Shown here: positions 1 through 8,110 of the stretch, in pieces
Layout: each line of letters opens with the position of its first letter
Position numbering within the stretch: the first letter of the stretch is position 1
Assembly (NCBI GenBank): GCA_900552545.1
Contig: USAL01000017.1
Location: forward strand, 1-24,268
Direction: 5' to 3'
DNA length: 24,268 bases
Source: an uncultured Sutterella sp.
GTDB taxonomy: Bacteria > Pseudomonadota > Gammaproteobacteria > Burkholderiales > Burkholderiaceae_F
Notes under the pieces: generated by a model
The model's database searches: none
The model's input: only the letters and a program-made list of their open reading frames with translations
Told to the model about the DNA's origin: nothing
Program-made: the position numbers and the translations under genes

Positions 1-324
1 CGTGCAGGGCGTCGGGACGTAGGCGGCGGCGCCGAGCGCAAGGCCCAGAATGCGGTCAACCGGGTCGCCGCGGGCGGTGAGCATCAGCACCGGCGTCTTG
101 TACTTCTCACGGATCTTGGTGAGCGTCTCGGTGCCCGACATGCCCGGCATCATCACGTCGAGCACGATGAGGTCGAAGTCGTCGTTGGCAAGCATCGTGA
201 GGCCGTCAAGGCCGTTTTGAGCGGACTTCGCCTCAAAGCCTTCGAGCGAGAGATAGTCGATGAGCAGCGTGGCGAGCTCAACGTCGTCGTCGATGATGAG
301 AATTTTCTGCGGGCGTGTATACAT
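1..324 (-). CDS. Response regulator, OmpR/CpxR-like, receiver domain only (truncated by window edge)
   Basis: Reading the minus strand from ATG at 324 gives about 108 residues of a CheY-like receiver domain. It has the acidic pocket (KILIIDDD), the phospho-acceptor Asp in LIVLDVMMPG, and the LMLTARG switch Thr, followed by RILGLALGA. This matches the receiver of OmpR/PhoB-family regulators and is closest in wording to CpxR-like proteins, which usually continue DDYVPKPC. The DNA-binding domain and any sensor kinase lie beyond the left edge. The gene is divergent from the efflux operon, so control of that operon is plausible but not shown. The last residues visible read AAYVPTPC: the acidic pair and the conserved Lys are replaced at the very end of the sequence, which I read as base-call error. 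Only a weak AGG-type ribosome site precedes the start. Confidence 0.85.
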   Translation of the reverse strand, partial: MYTRPQKILIIDDDVELATLLIDYLSLEGFEAKSAQNGLDGLTMLANDDFDLIVLDVMMPGMSGTETLTKIREKYKTPVLMLTARGDPVDRILGLALGAAAYVPTPCT

Positions 325-909
325 AGGAGCCTGATCGTGTTGGTGCTGTTGTCCCGGAAAGCGCGGTCATTGGGCGCCGGCCTAAGGAGCCTGGGCGCGT
401 CTGCCGAATTTACGCCGGGATGCGCATTTGTCACTAGGATTGCGGGTGCCGTCGGGCGGCAAAGGCGTGCGGGCGAAAAAAGAGAAAACCCTTTTCTGGC
501 GCTGGTTGCAGAAAGGACATGGATTCTTTGTCTGCTGCAAAGAAACCGCGCATGGCCCGCGGGGGCGAGGGGATGCCGCAAAACCGGGCGTTTTCCCTAA
601 CATCCTACTTGCTGTTTATTGTGCCCGAACGCTGCCGCTGCTGCATTGTTCGAGCAGATTTCTTTGCACATCTTTGCAAAACAAGGCGCGAAGTTTACGC
701 GCGGCGGGATAAAAATTAAATCGAGAAAAAATTGACTTAATTCTTCTCGATTAGTCTTTGTTTCCCGACGTTCTGTAAGAGAAATGAAGAAAGGGCTTCA
801 GAAGCGGCAGGCCTTGAGGCCTTCGGGCCTTCAAGTCGCCTCGGCGCACTCCTTTCGCGGAACGACAAGTACGAAGACCACCATTTCAAGCACAAGGGAC
901 CCCAGATCC
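325..909. other. Divergent intergenic region between response regulator and efflux operon
   Basis: There is no convincing gene here. The right part (about 700-760) is AT-rich and holds a 9-bp inverted repeat and a TTGACT hexamer at 732-737, without a good -10 at standard spacing. A frame open from ATG 784 runs into the efflux lipoprotein gene, but its first 42 codons do not look like a signal peptide and I treat them as 5' leader. A hairpin-forming CTTGAGG/CCTTCAAG stretch lies near 813-836. Confidence 0.6.
719..752. promoter_or_regulatory. Perfect 9-bp inverted repeat, candidate operator of the efflux operon
   Basis: AATCGAGAA at 719-727 is mirrored by TTCTCGATT at 744-752 with a 16-bp spacer. 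The dyad brackets a TTGACT -35-like hexamer (732-737). A regulator bound here would sit over the promoter of the downstream efflux genes. It does not match the tandem GTAAA repeat of CpxR. The regulator is unknown. Confidence 0.4.
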
Positions 910-2433
910 ATGATAGCAGCACTGACGTACGAAAAAGGCCTGGCAGCACGCCCGTGCGGGCGCGGCCGGCATCTGCTGCGCACGGCGCTTGCCGCGGCCG
1001 CCGCAAGCCTTGTGCTTGCCGGGTGCGCAAGCAACGCCGATTTCCTCGCCGCCCAGCGAGACATCGCGCCCACGCAGTGGGCAGCCGATCTGCCGCAGCT
1101 CGCAGGCGCCTCGGCCGAGGAAAACCGCCACTGGTGGCAGGCCTGGAACAACCCCGAGCTCAACACGCTTCTTGAAGCGGCCGCGCGCGCCAACACCGAC
1201 GTTCTCACGGCGATGGCAAACCTGCGCCGTGCGGCGGCCCTGGCCGACGAAGCCACGGCGAACCTCTTCCCGACGCTAAACGCAAGCGCGGGCGGCAACA
1301 GCACGCGGCGCGACTCGGTCACCATCGAATCCTGGAACGCCGAAGCGGCGGCCAGCTGGTCGTTTTCGCTTGCGGGCGGCAACATCGCCGCACGCCGCGC
1401 CGCCAACCTTGAGGCGATGGCTAGCGCCATGACGCTTGAAGACACGCGAATTGCCGTTGCAAGCGAAGTCGCGCAGACCTACGTGAACCTGCGTCTTGCG
1501 TACGTGCGGCGCGCCATCGCGCTCATGACCTTTCACAACTACTCGGAAGCCTGCGACATCGCGCGCTGGAACTACGACGCGGGGCTCTCCGACAGAACTG
1601 AACTCGATCAGGCGATCAGCAATATGGAAGGCGCCCGCGCGCAGATTCCTCTGATGCAGTCCTCGATCATGCAGTACCGCAATGCGCTTGCGCGCTTGAC
1701 CGGGCAGGCGGCCGAGACGCTTGTCGTAAAGGAGGATCCGCACGTGCCGGTCGCGCCGGACGCCCTGGCCGTTTCGCTTCCCGCGCAGACGCTTGCGCAG
1801 CGCCCGGACATGCGCTCGGCGACCTACAGCCTCGTGGCAGCGTCGGACCGCGTCTACGAGGCGCGAAGCCAGTGGTTTCCCAAGATTCAGCTCACGGGCA
1901 ACCTCGGCACGCAGGCCGCCACGATCGGGGCGCTGGGCGCCTCCGGCACCGGCGTAGCGGCCCTGATCGGCGCGCTCAGCATGCCGATTCTCGACTGGGG
2001 TACGCAGGTAAGCGCCACCGAACAGGCCCTCGCGGACCTCGACCGTGCGCGTGCAACCTACTCGTCGACGCTGCTTTCGGCACTTGAAGAAACCGAAAAC
2101 GCCCTCACGGGCATTTCGACCGCGCAAAACCGCGAAAAGGCACTTCAGGCCGCGCTTGAAGCGGCGATTTCGGCAGCCGATCTCGCCATGCAGCAGTACG
2201 AGGCGGGCCTCACCGACTACCAGACGGTGCTCAACACGCAGCGAAGTCTTTATACGGCGCGCGAAAACCTGCAAAGCAACAAGGCCGATCTCGCCACGCA
2301 GCTGATTGCGCTCTACCGCGCAATGGGCGGCGGCTGGGAGCCCTCGGATGAAGTGAAGAGGGTCGACAGTTCGATAGCCAAGGATCTGGCAGGCGCCGCT
2401 GATACGGCAAACACATCGGACGCAAACGAATAA
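910..2433 (+). CDS. NodT-family outer-membrane efflux lipoprotein (TolC-like)
   Basis: The 507-residue product would be the outer-membrane channel of a tripartite efflux pump. From ATG 910 it begins with a positively charged N-terminus, a hydrophobic stretch and the lipobox LAGC, with the lipidated Cys at residue 39. The +2 residue is Ala, compatible with outer-membrane sorting. Two OEP repeats follow, with typical family phrases such as HWWQAWNNPELN near the start, LAQRPDMR and QYEAGLTDYQTVLNTQRSL near the end. An upstream in-frame ATG (784) exists, but only the 910 start places the lipobox correctly, and AAGGGA lies 10 nt before it. It heads an operon with the MacA-like adaptor 83 nt downstream. 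Substrate is not predictable. Confidence 0.88.
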   Translation: MIAALTYEKGLAARPCGRGRHLLRTALAAAAASLVLAGCASNADFLAAQRDIAPTQWAADLPQLAGASAEENRHWWQAWNNPELNTLLEAAARANTDVLTAMANLRRAAALADEATANLFPTLNASAGGNSTRRDSVTIESWNAEAAASWSFSLAGGNIAARRAANLEAMASAMTLEDTRIAVASEVAQTYVNLRLAYVRRAIALMTFHNYSEACDIARWNYDAGLSDRTELDQAISNMEGARAQIPLMQSSIMQYRNALARLTGQAAETLVVKEDPHVPVAPDALAVSLPAQTLAQRPDMRSATYSLVAASDRVYEARSQWFPKIQLTGNLGTQAATIGALGASGTGVAALIGALSMPILDWGTQVSATEQALADLDRARATYSSTLLSALEETENALTGISTAQNREKALQAALEAAISAADLAMQQYEAGLTDYQTVLNTQRSLYTARENLQSNKADLATQLIALYRAMGGGWEPSDEVKRVDSSIAKDLAGAADTANTSDANE

Positions 2434-2516
2434 CCGCATCTTTCCTTGATGGACAGAGGCCCTCAAGTCGCTTCAACGACGACAGAGGCCCGCACACACG
2501 AAGGAACACGAAGCAA

Positions 2517-3842
2517 ATGGCAGACATCAACGACAAAAGCACCAACAAAGCGGCCTCGCCCGAGGCCACGGGCGACGTGCTCACCAAGGACGCCCTCAAG
2601 GCGGGCAGCGGCCATTCGCGTCGCAAGTGGATTGCCGCCGTCGTCGTTCTGGCCGCGCTTGCCGCGGGCGGCGCCTGGTACGCGGGCGTCTTCACAAGCG
2701 CCAAGGCGCCGAGCTACCGCACCGCAGCCGTTGAAAACGGCAGTCTCGTGGTGACGGTGACGGCCAACGGCACGGTCAATCCGCTTCGCACCGTCTCGAT
2801 CGGCTCGGAACTTTCGGGCATCGTGCGAAACGTCCTGGTCGACGTCAACAGCATCGTCAAGAAGGGCGACGTGCTCATTGAACTTGACGACGCCAACCTC
2901 AAGGCGCAGGTCAATCAGGCGCGAGCGTCGCTAGCAAGCGCCCGCGCCGCGCAGGCCGCGGCCAAGGCCACGCAGGTCGAGGCCGAGGCGAAGATGCGCC
3001 GCTACGAGGAACTCAACAAGACTTCGGGCGGCCGACTTCCCTCGCGCACCGAGCTTGACGTGCAGCGCGCCACCGTCCTCAAGGCTCAGGCGGGCACGAT
3101 GTCGGCTGCGGCTGCCATCGACGACGCCAAGGCAACGCTTGAGACGCGTTTGACCGACCTCGACAAGGCCTCGATCAAGAGTCCCGTCGATGGCGTGGTG
3201 CTTGCGCGCACCGTGGAGCCCGGCTACGCCGTGGCGGCAAGCCTTCAGGCGGTCGAGCTTCTGACCGTTGCAACCGACCTGCGCCAGCTTGAGCTTGAAG
3301 TCGACGTCGACGAAGCCGACGTGGGGCAGGTGCAAAACGGCCAGCGCGCGACCTTTACGGTGGCCGCATACCCCAACAAGCGCTTTGACGCCAAGATCAC
3401 CAAGGTGGCCTTCGGGTCGACCACGTCGACCGACAACGTGATCACCTACACGACCTACCTCTCGGTCGACAACCCGGATCTGATGCTTCGCCCCGGCATG
3501 ACCGCCACGGTCACGATTGAAACGGCGCGCCGCGACAAGGTGTTGCTTGTGCCCAACACGGCGCTGCGCTTCAAGCCTTCTATTCAGGCCGAGGGCTCGG
3601 CGATGTCGTCCTTTCACATGGGACCCCCGCCGCCTCCGCGCGCCAACAAGAAGTCGATGGACGTCAGCCTCAACCAGACCCAGCGCGAGCAGCCCGTCTA
3701 CGTGGTGGGCCCTGACGGCCACGCCCAGCCGCGTCGCATCGTCACTGGGTTGACGAACGGGCGCATGACCGAGGTGATCTCGGGCGAGATCAAGGCGGGC
3801 GACAAGGTGATCACCGATCAGTTGCGCCAGAGCGCCAAGTAG
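2517..3842 (+). CDS. macA: MacA-like periplasmic adaptor (RND/HlyD membrane-fusion protein)
   Basis: This 441-residue adaptor links an inner-membrane ABC transporter to the outer-membrane channel. It has a cytoplasmic N-terminal tail of about 37 residues, one membrane anchor (about 38-57), then a lipoyl/barrel-sandwich half (NGTVNPLRTVSIGSELSG), an Ala-rich alpha-hairpin (about 130-205), the second lipoyl half (IKSPVDGVVLAR), a beta-barrel and a membrane-proximal domain ending VITDQLRQ. The order and the direct linkage to ABC genes fit MacA rather than an RND-pump adaptor. A PPPPPPR-containing insertion near residues 367-376 interrupts the membrane-proximal part. AAGGA lies 11 nt before the ATG. 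The leader between lipoprotein and adaptor carries an 11-bp direct repeat (GACAGAGGCCC at 2452 and 2481). Confidence 0.88.
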   Translation: MADINDKSTNKAASPEATGDVLTKDALKAGSGHSRRKWIAAVVVLAALAAGGAWYAGVFTSAKAPSYRTAAVENGSLVVTVTANGTVNPLRTVSIGSELSGIVRNVLVDVNSIVKKGDVLIELDDANLKAQVNQARASLASARAAQAAAKATQVEAEAKMRRYEELNKTSGGRLPSRTELDVQRATVLKAQAGTMSAAAAIDDAKATLETRLTDLDKASIKSPVDGVVLARTVEPGYAVAASLQAVELLTVATDLRQLELEVDVDEADVGQVQNGQRATFTVAAYPNKRFDAKITKVAFGSTTSTDNVITYTTYLSVDNPDLMLRPGMTATVTIETARRDKVLLVPNTALRFKPSIQAEGSAMSSFHMGPPPPPRANKKSMDVSLNQTQREQPVYVVGPDGHAQPRRIVTGLTNGRMTEVISGEIKAGDKVITDQLRQSAK

Positions 3843-3889
3843 CCGCCGATGGGCGACCCCAGGCATTTCCTTATGAAGGAGTACGTGCG

Positions 3890-4588
<699 letters not shown>

Positions 4589-4609
4589 CCGAAGAAGAGG
4601 GATTTCATC

Positions 4610-5818
4610 ATGCTAGGCAATGCATTCCTGCTCGCCTTCCGGCAGATCATGCGCAACCCGATGCGCTCGCTTCTGACGGTGCTGGGCATCGTGATCGGCG
4701 TGGCAAGCGTGATCACCATGGTCACCGTCGGCAACGGCGCAACGATTGCCGTCAAGGAGCAGATCGAAAGCTTCGGCAGCAATCAGCTTATCCTGCGCCG
4801 CGGCCAGCGTCTGGGCCCGGGCGGCGCGGCGGGCGCGCCAAGCTTCAAAGTCGACGACATCCAGGCGCTTGAGGATCAGATCGCAGGCGTCATCAGTGCC
4901 TCGCCCCACAACAACCGCAACACAATTGTTGTCGCCAACGGCCGCAACTGGACGACGAGCGTGATCGGCTCGGACAAGGGATACTTCGCAACCGAAAACC
5001 GCGAGCTTGCCGAAGGCCGCTACTTTGAGGACACCGAGGAGATGTCGGGCGCGGCCGTGTGCGTGATCGGAACGACCATCCAAAAGGAATTGTTCGGCGC
5101 AGGCGCCCCGGTCCTGGGCGAAATGCTTCGCATCAACGCCTTTTCCTGCCGCATCATCGGCCTTCTGGCTGAAAAGGGGGCCGCGGCCATGGGCAACGAC
5201 CAGGACGACCTGGTGGTGCTTCCCTTTAATACCGTGGCGCGACGCCTTGTAGGCAACAACCGCGTCAACACGATTCTCATCAACATCGACACCACGAGCG
5301 ACCGTGAGCATTTAAAGAGCTCGATCCGCGACCTGATGCGCGAGCGCCGCTCGCTCTCTGAGGGCGACGACGACAACTTCGTCATTCACGACACGGCCGA
5401 AGTGGCCGAGCGCGTCGCCTCGGCCACCAAGATCATGACGGCGCTGCTGGGCGCCGTGGCCGCGGTGAGCCTTCTCGTGGGCGGCATCGGCATCATGAAC
5501 ATCATGCTCGTGTCGGTGACCGAGCGAACGCGCGAGATCGGCGTGCGTCTGGCGATCGGCGCCACCGCCCACGAGGTGCTGCTGCAGTTTCTGATTGAGG
5601 CGGTGGTCCTGGGCTGCATGGGCGGCATCCTCGGAATTCTCATTGCCGTGGGAGCCTCCTGGGCGCTCACGACCGTGATGGAGCTCCCCTACGCCTTTGA
5701 TCCGCAGATCAATATTCTGAGCTTTGCCTTTGCCGCTCTGACGGGCATCATCTTCGGCTACTTCCCAGCGCGCCGGGCGGCAAGTCTTGATCCCATCGAG
5801 GCTGTGCGCCACGAGTAG
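4610..5818 (+). CDS. MacB-type ABC transporter permease (FtsX-like)
   Basis: This 402-residue inner-membrane permease pairs with the preceding ATPase. It shows the MacB topology: an N-terminal amphipathic start (LAFRQIMRNPMRSLLTVLGIVIGVASV), one transmembrane helix, a large periplasmic MacB_PCD domain (about 45-275), then three transmembrane helices in the FtsX domain. The signature LLVGGIGIMNIMLVSVTERT, followed by REIGVRLAIGA, is the coupling region at about 293-323, and the C-terminus ends PARRAASLDPIEAVRHE. These phrases are near-diagnostic for MacB-like permeases. It lacks the N-terminal ATPase of E. coli MacB, which is supplied by the separate upstream gene. It is the last gene of the operon and is followed by a strong terminator. 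Confidence 0.92.
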   Translation: MLGNAFLLAFRQIMRNPMRSLLTVLGIVIGVASVITMVTVGNGATIAVKEQIESFGSNQLILRRGQRLGPGGAAGAPSFKVDDIQALEDQIAGVISASPHNNRNTIVVANGRNWTTSVIGSDKGYFATENRELAEGRYFEDTEEMSGAAVCVIGTTIQKELFGAGAPVLGEMLRINAFSCRIIGLLAEKGAAAMGNDQDDLVVLPFNTVARRLVGNNRVNTILINIDTTSDREHLKSSIRDLMRERRSLSEGDDDNFVIHDTAEVAERVASATKIMTALLGAVAAVSLLVGGIGIMNIMLVSVTERTREIGVRLAIGATAHEVLLQFLIEAVVLGCMGGILGILIAVGASWALTTVMELPYAFDPQINILSFAFAALTGIIFGYFPARRAASLDPIEAVRHE

Positions 5819-5847
5819 CGGTGGGGCTAGGGTAAAGAGCAAAAAGG

Positions 5848-5884
5848 AAGGCCTTGCGGTTTGAACTGCCGCAAGGCCTTTTCA
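5848..5884. terminator. Bidirectional rho-independent terminator
   Basis: A perfect 12-bp stem AAGGCCTTGCGG / CCGCAAGGCCTT with a 9-nt loop lies between the convergent permease and ssb genes. TTTT follows on the plus strand, and an A-rich tract (5841-5845) gives a U-run on the minus strand, so it can serve both operons. Confidence 0.85.
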
Positions 5885-5926
5885 GTCGATGACGGTCGGC
5901 TCTACCAAACCGTCAGAGCGAGTCGA

Positions 5927-6436
5927 CTAGAACGGAATGTCGTCTTCGCTCAGGGTATCGGCCGTGATGTTCGAGGCGCTCTGCTGCGGGTGGGCGGCAG
6001 GCTGGGGCGCGTGGGCAGCGGCCTGCTGGCGCGGCTGCGGCGGCACGTAGTTCGTCTCGAACGAGTCGTCGCGCTGCATCTGCGAGCCCGAGCTCTGGCT
6101 GCGGCCCGAGGGCAGCAGCTGCATCGATTCGCTCACGATTTCGGTGGCGTAGCGCTCGCTGCCGTCCTTGTCGGTGTAGCGGCGGGTGCGCAGACGACCT
6201 TCAACGTAGACGGGGCTCCCCTTGCGCAGGTACTGCTGCGCAACCTCGGCCTGACGGCCGAAGAAGACGATGCGGTGCCATTCGGTTTCCTCCTGCAGCT
6301 CGCCCTGGCTGTTCTTGTAGCGGCGGGAGGTGGCGATGACGATGTTGCAGATGGCGGTGCCGCCCTCTGCGGTGTAGCGGATCTCGGGATCGCGGCCGAG
6401 ATTGCCGATCAAAATGACTTTGTTGACGGAAGCCAT
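5927..6436 (-). CDS. ssb: Single-stranded DNA-binding protein
   Basis: The 169-residue product binds single-stranded DNA during replication, repair and recombination. It begins MASVNKVILIGNLGRDPEIR, followed by the OB-fold (about 1-110) with the characteristic ATSRRYKN and EWHRIVFFGRQAE segments. A Gln/Pro/Ala/Ser-rich flexible linker follows, and the protein ends in the acidic tip SEDDIPF, which recruits partner proteins in SSB. Length is close to the usual 150-180 residues. It lies 113 nt downstream of the MFS gene on the same strand. Its position next to uvrA is a common betaproteobacterial arrangement. No clear SOS (LexA) box is visible upstream. Confidence 0.97.
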   Translation of the reverse strand: MASVNKVILIGNLGRDPEIRYTAEGGTAICNIVIATSRRYKNSQGELQEETEWHRIVFFGRQAEVAQQYLRKGSPVYVEGRLRTRRYTDKDGSERYATEIVSESMQLLPSGRSQSSGSQMQRDDSFETNYVPPQPRQQAAAHAPQPAAHPQQSASNITADTLSEDDIPF

Positions 6437-6549
6437 GACGTGGTTCTTCTAAAAAATGCGCTTAAGGCTCCGCAAAAGGCAAGGGGAAGTTCGGCGCCAG
6501 GGGCGCGGCCTGGGCGGCCGGGATGCCTTTTTGGGAGCGTCCAATAAAC

Positions 6550-7809
6550 TCAAGCTTTCTTATTCATTTCGATTTCGCTGCCGGGCTCGTGCGTGCGGTT
6601 CGTGCGCATGCCGCGTGCAATGAAAAGCCACGCGAGCATCAGCACGGCGCAAAACGCGTACGCCGCACCCGATCCCCAGCGGCCGGCAAGCCATCCGCCG
6701 GCGGCGCCCCCTACGAAAAGCCCGATCGACTGGGTGGTGTTGTACACGCCCAGCGCCAGACCCCTGGCCGAGGCAGGCGCCGACTTGGAGATAAGGCTCG
6801 GCAACGATGCTTCGAGAATATTAAAGCCAAAGAAGAATACTAACAGCAAAAAGGCGATGCCAAGGATGCTTTCATCGAGAAGCGAGAAGGCGGCAAAGAC
6901 GGCAAGCAGCAGCGTGATGGCCGAGATGAAGAGGCGCTTTAATGCTCCGCGCCGTTCGGCAAAGCGGATGGCGGGCATGAGACTCGCAAAGGCAATGAGG
7001 ACCGCAGGCAGATACACCACCCAGTGGTGCGCCACGGGAAAGGCCTGCGCGGCAAGCTTCACGGGGATGACGACAAAAAGCGTCATCTGCGCCATGTGAA
7101 GCACGAAGATGCCGAAGTTAAGGCGCAGCAGCTGGGGATCGAGAAGCACTTTCCCGAAGGAAACCTTTTCTTTGGCTTCGGCCTCGGAGAGGGCGCCGGG
7201 TTCGACAGGGGCTTTTTCCGCATCGGGCACGATGAAGAGGATCACGCCCACGGCAAGGATCGCGAGCACCGCGGTAAGCCAGAAAAGCCCCGGCACGCCG
7301 ATTGATCCGGCAAGAATCGGGGAAAAGACAAGGCTTGCCGCAAAGGTAAGGCCAATCGAGGCGCCCACGAGCGCCATGGCGCGGGTGAGGACCGCGTCGC
7401 GCACCGAGTCCGAGATCATGGCGGTCACGGCGGCCGACACGGCGCCCGCGCCCTGAAGCGCACGGCCTGCGATCACCATTTCAATTGACGTCGAAAGCGC
7501 GGCGAGAACGCTTCCCGCGGCAAAGATCACAAGACCGATGGCGATCACGGGCTTGCGGCCGAACCGGTCGCTTGCTGCGCCGAAGGGAATCTGCAGTACG
7601 CCCTGGGTGAGGCCGTAGATCCCAAGCGCCAGGCCCGCCAGAAACGGGTCGCCGCCGTCGGGCAGCGTTTGCGCCCAGACGGCGAAGACGGGCAGGATGA
7701 GAAAAAGCCCGAGCATGCGAAGCGCGAAGATGCTCGCAAGCGAAAGCGAGGCGGTGCGCTCGCGGCTCGTCATCGGCACGACGGCAGCCTTGTTGGGGAC
7801 CTTAGTCAT
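6550..7809 (-). CDS. MFS transporter, YajR-like
   Basis: This 419-residue twelve-helix major facilitator permease strongly resembles E. coli YajR from memory: RMLGLFLILPVFAVW in helix 1, IYGLTQGVLQIPFGAASDRFGRKP carrying the MFS motif A, GRALQGAGAVSAAV, LLRLNFGIFVLHMAQMTLF, and EASLPSLISKSAP with GVYNTTQSIGLFVGG. Unlike YajR it ends soon after helix 12 and lacks the C-terminal ferredoxin-like YAM domain. I place the start at ATG 7809 (MTKVPNKAAV); the frame is open further upstream but reads no membrane-protein-like sequence. No good ribosome-binding site is visible. It probably exports small molecules with proton antiport; the substrate is unknown. Confidence 0.87.
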   Translation of the reverse strand: MTKVPNKAAVVPMTSRERTASLSLASIFALRMLGLFLILPVFAVWAQTLPDGGDPFLAGLALGIYGLTQGVLQIPFGAASDRFGRKPVIAIGLVIFAAGSVLAALSTSIEMVIAGRALQGAGAVSAAVTAMISDSVRDAVLTRAMALVGASIGLTFAASLVFSPILAGSIGVPGLFWLTAVLAILAVGVILFIVPDAEKAPVEPGALSEAEAKEKVSFGKVLLDPQLLRLNFGIFVLHMAQMTLFVVIPVKLAAQAFPVAHHWVVYLPAVLIAFASLMPAIRFAERRGALKRLFISAITLLLAVFAAFSLLDESILGIAFLLLVFFFGFNILEASLPSLISKSAPASARGLALGVYNTTQSIGLFVGGAAGGWLAGRWGSGAAYAFCAVLMLAWLFIARGMRTNRTHEPGSEIEMNKKA

Positions 7810-8110
7810 GGAGTTCGGTAAAAAAAGAAAAAGGCTGCTCAAAACGGCCGCCTGAGAGAAATTGTAAAGCCGCGCAATCTTAGGGAAGTCGCGTGACCGC
7901 AGTCTTAAAGGGCGCACGATTGAGCCCCTTCCTGCAAGCGCCGTGCCTCAATTTCATATTGCCAAGCCCGCGCGGCGGCTGTATTCTCACCGATTGCCCA
8001 GCGGCAGGGGGGCTCGATCGCGATCAAGGATCCTTCCCGAAACCTCAAAACCTGCGCGGGCAATTGCAGAAGAAAAACACCACCGATTTTCGAAAAAAAA
8101 CAAGTTTCTC
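7810..8110. other. Divergent promoter region between MFS transporter and uvrA
   Basis: This 301-nt non-coding stretch holds the uvrA promoter described separately. The 3' part (8070-8105) is A-rich, directly upstream of uvrA. I see no convincing promoter for the MFS gene. One half of a LexA-like CTGT is present near 7979, but no matching ACAG at the right distance. Confidence 0.6.
7959..7987 (+). promoter_or_regulatory. Sigma70-type promoter of uvrA
   Basis: TTGCCA (7959-7964) and TATTCT (7982-7987) are separated by exactly 17 bp and point toward uvrA, with a leader of about 115 nt. The match is 5 of 6 at -35 and 4 of 6 at -10. Confidence 0.6.

Noticed and set aside
1..33. Loss of the acidic pair and conserved Lys in the response regulator as real biology
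   Set aside because: The changes sit at the extreme end of the sequence and are mostly T-to-G, which fits low-quality base calls.
7975..8000. LexA/SOS box before uvrA
   Set aside because: Only one CTGT half-site is present; the expected ACAG after 8 bp is missing.
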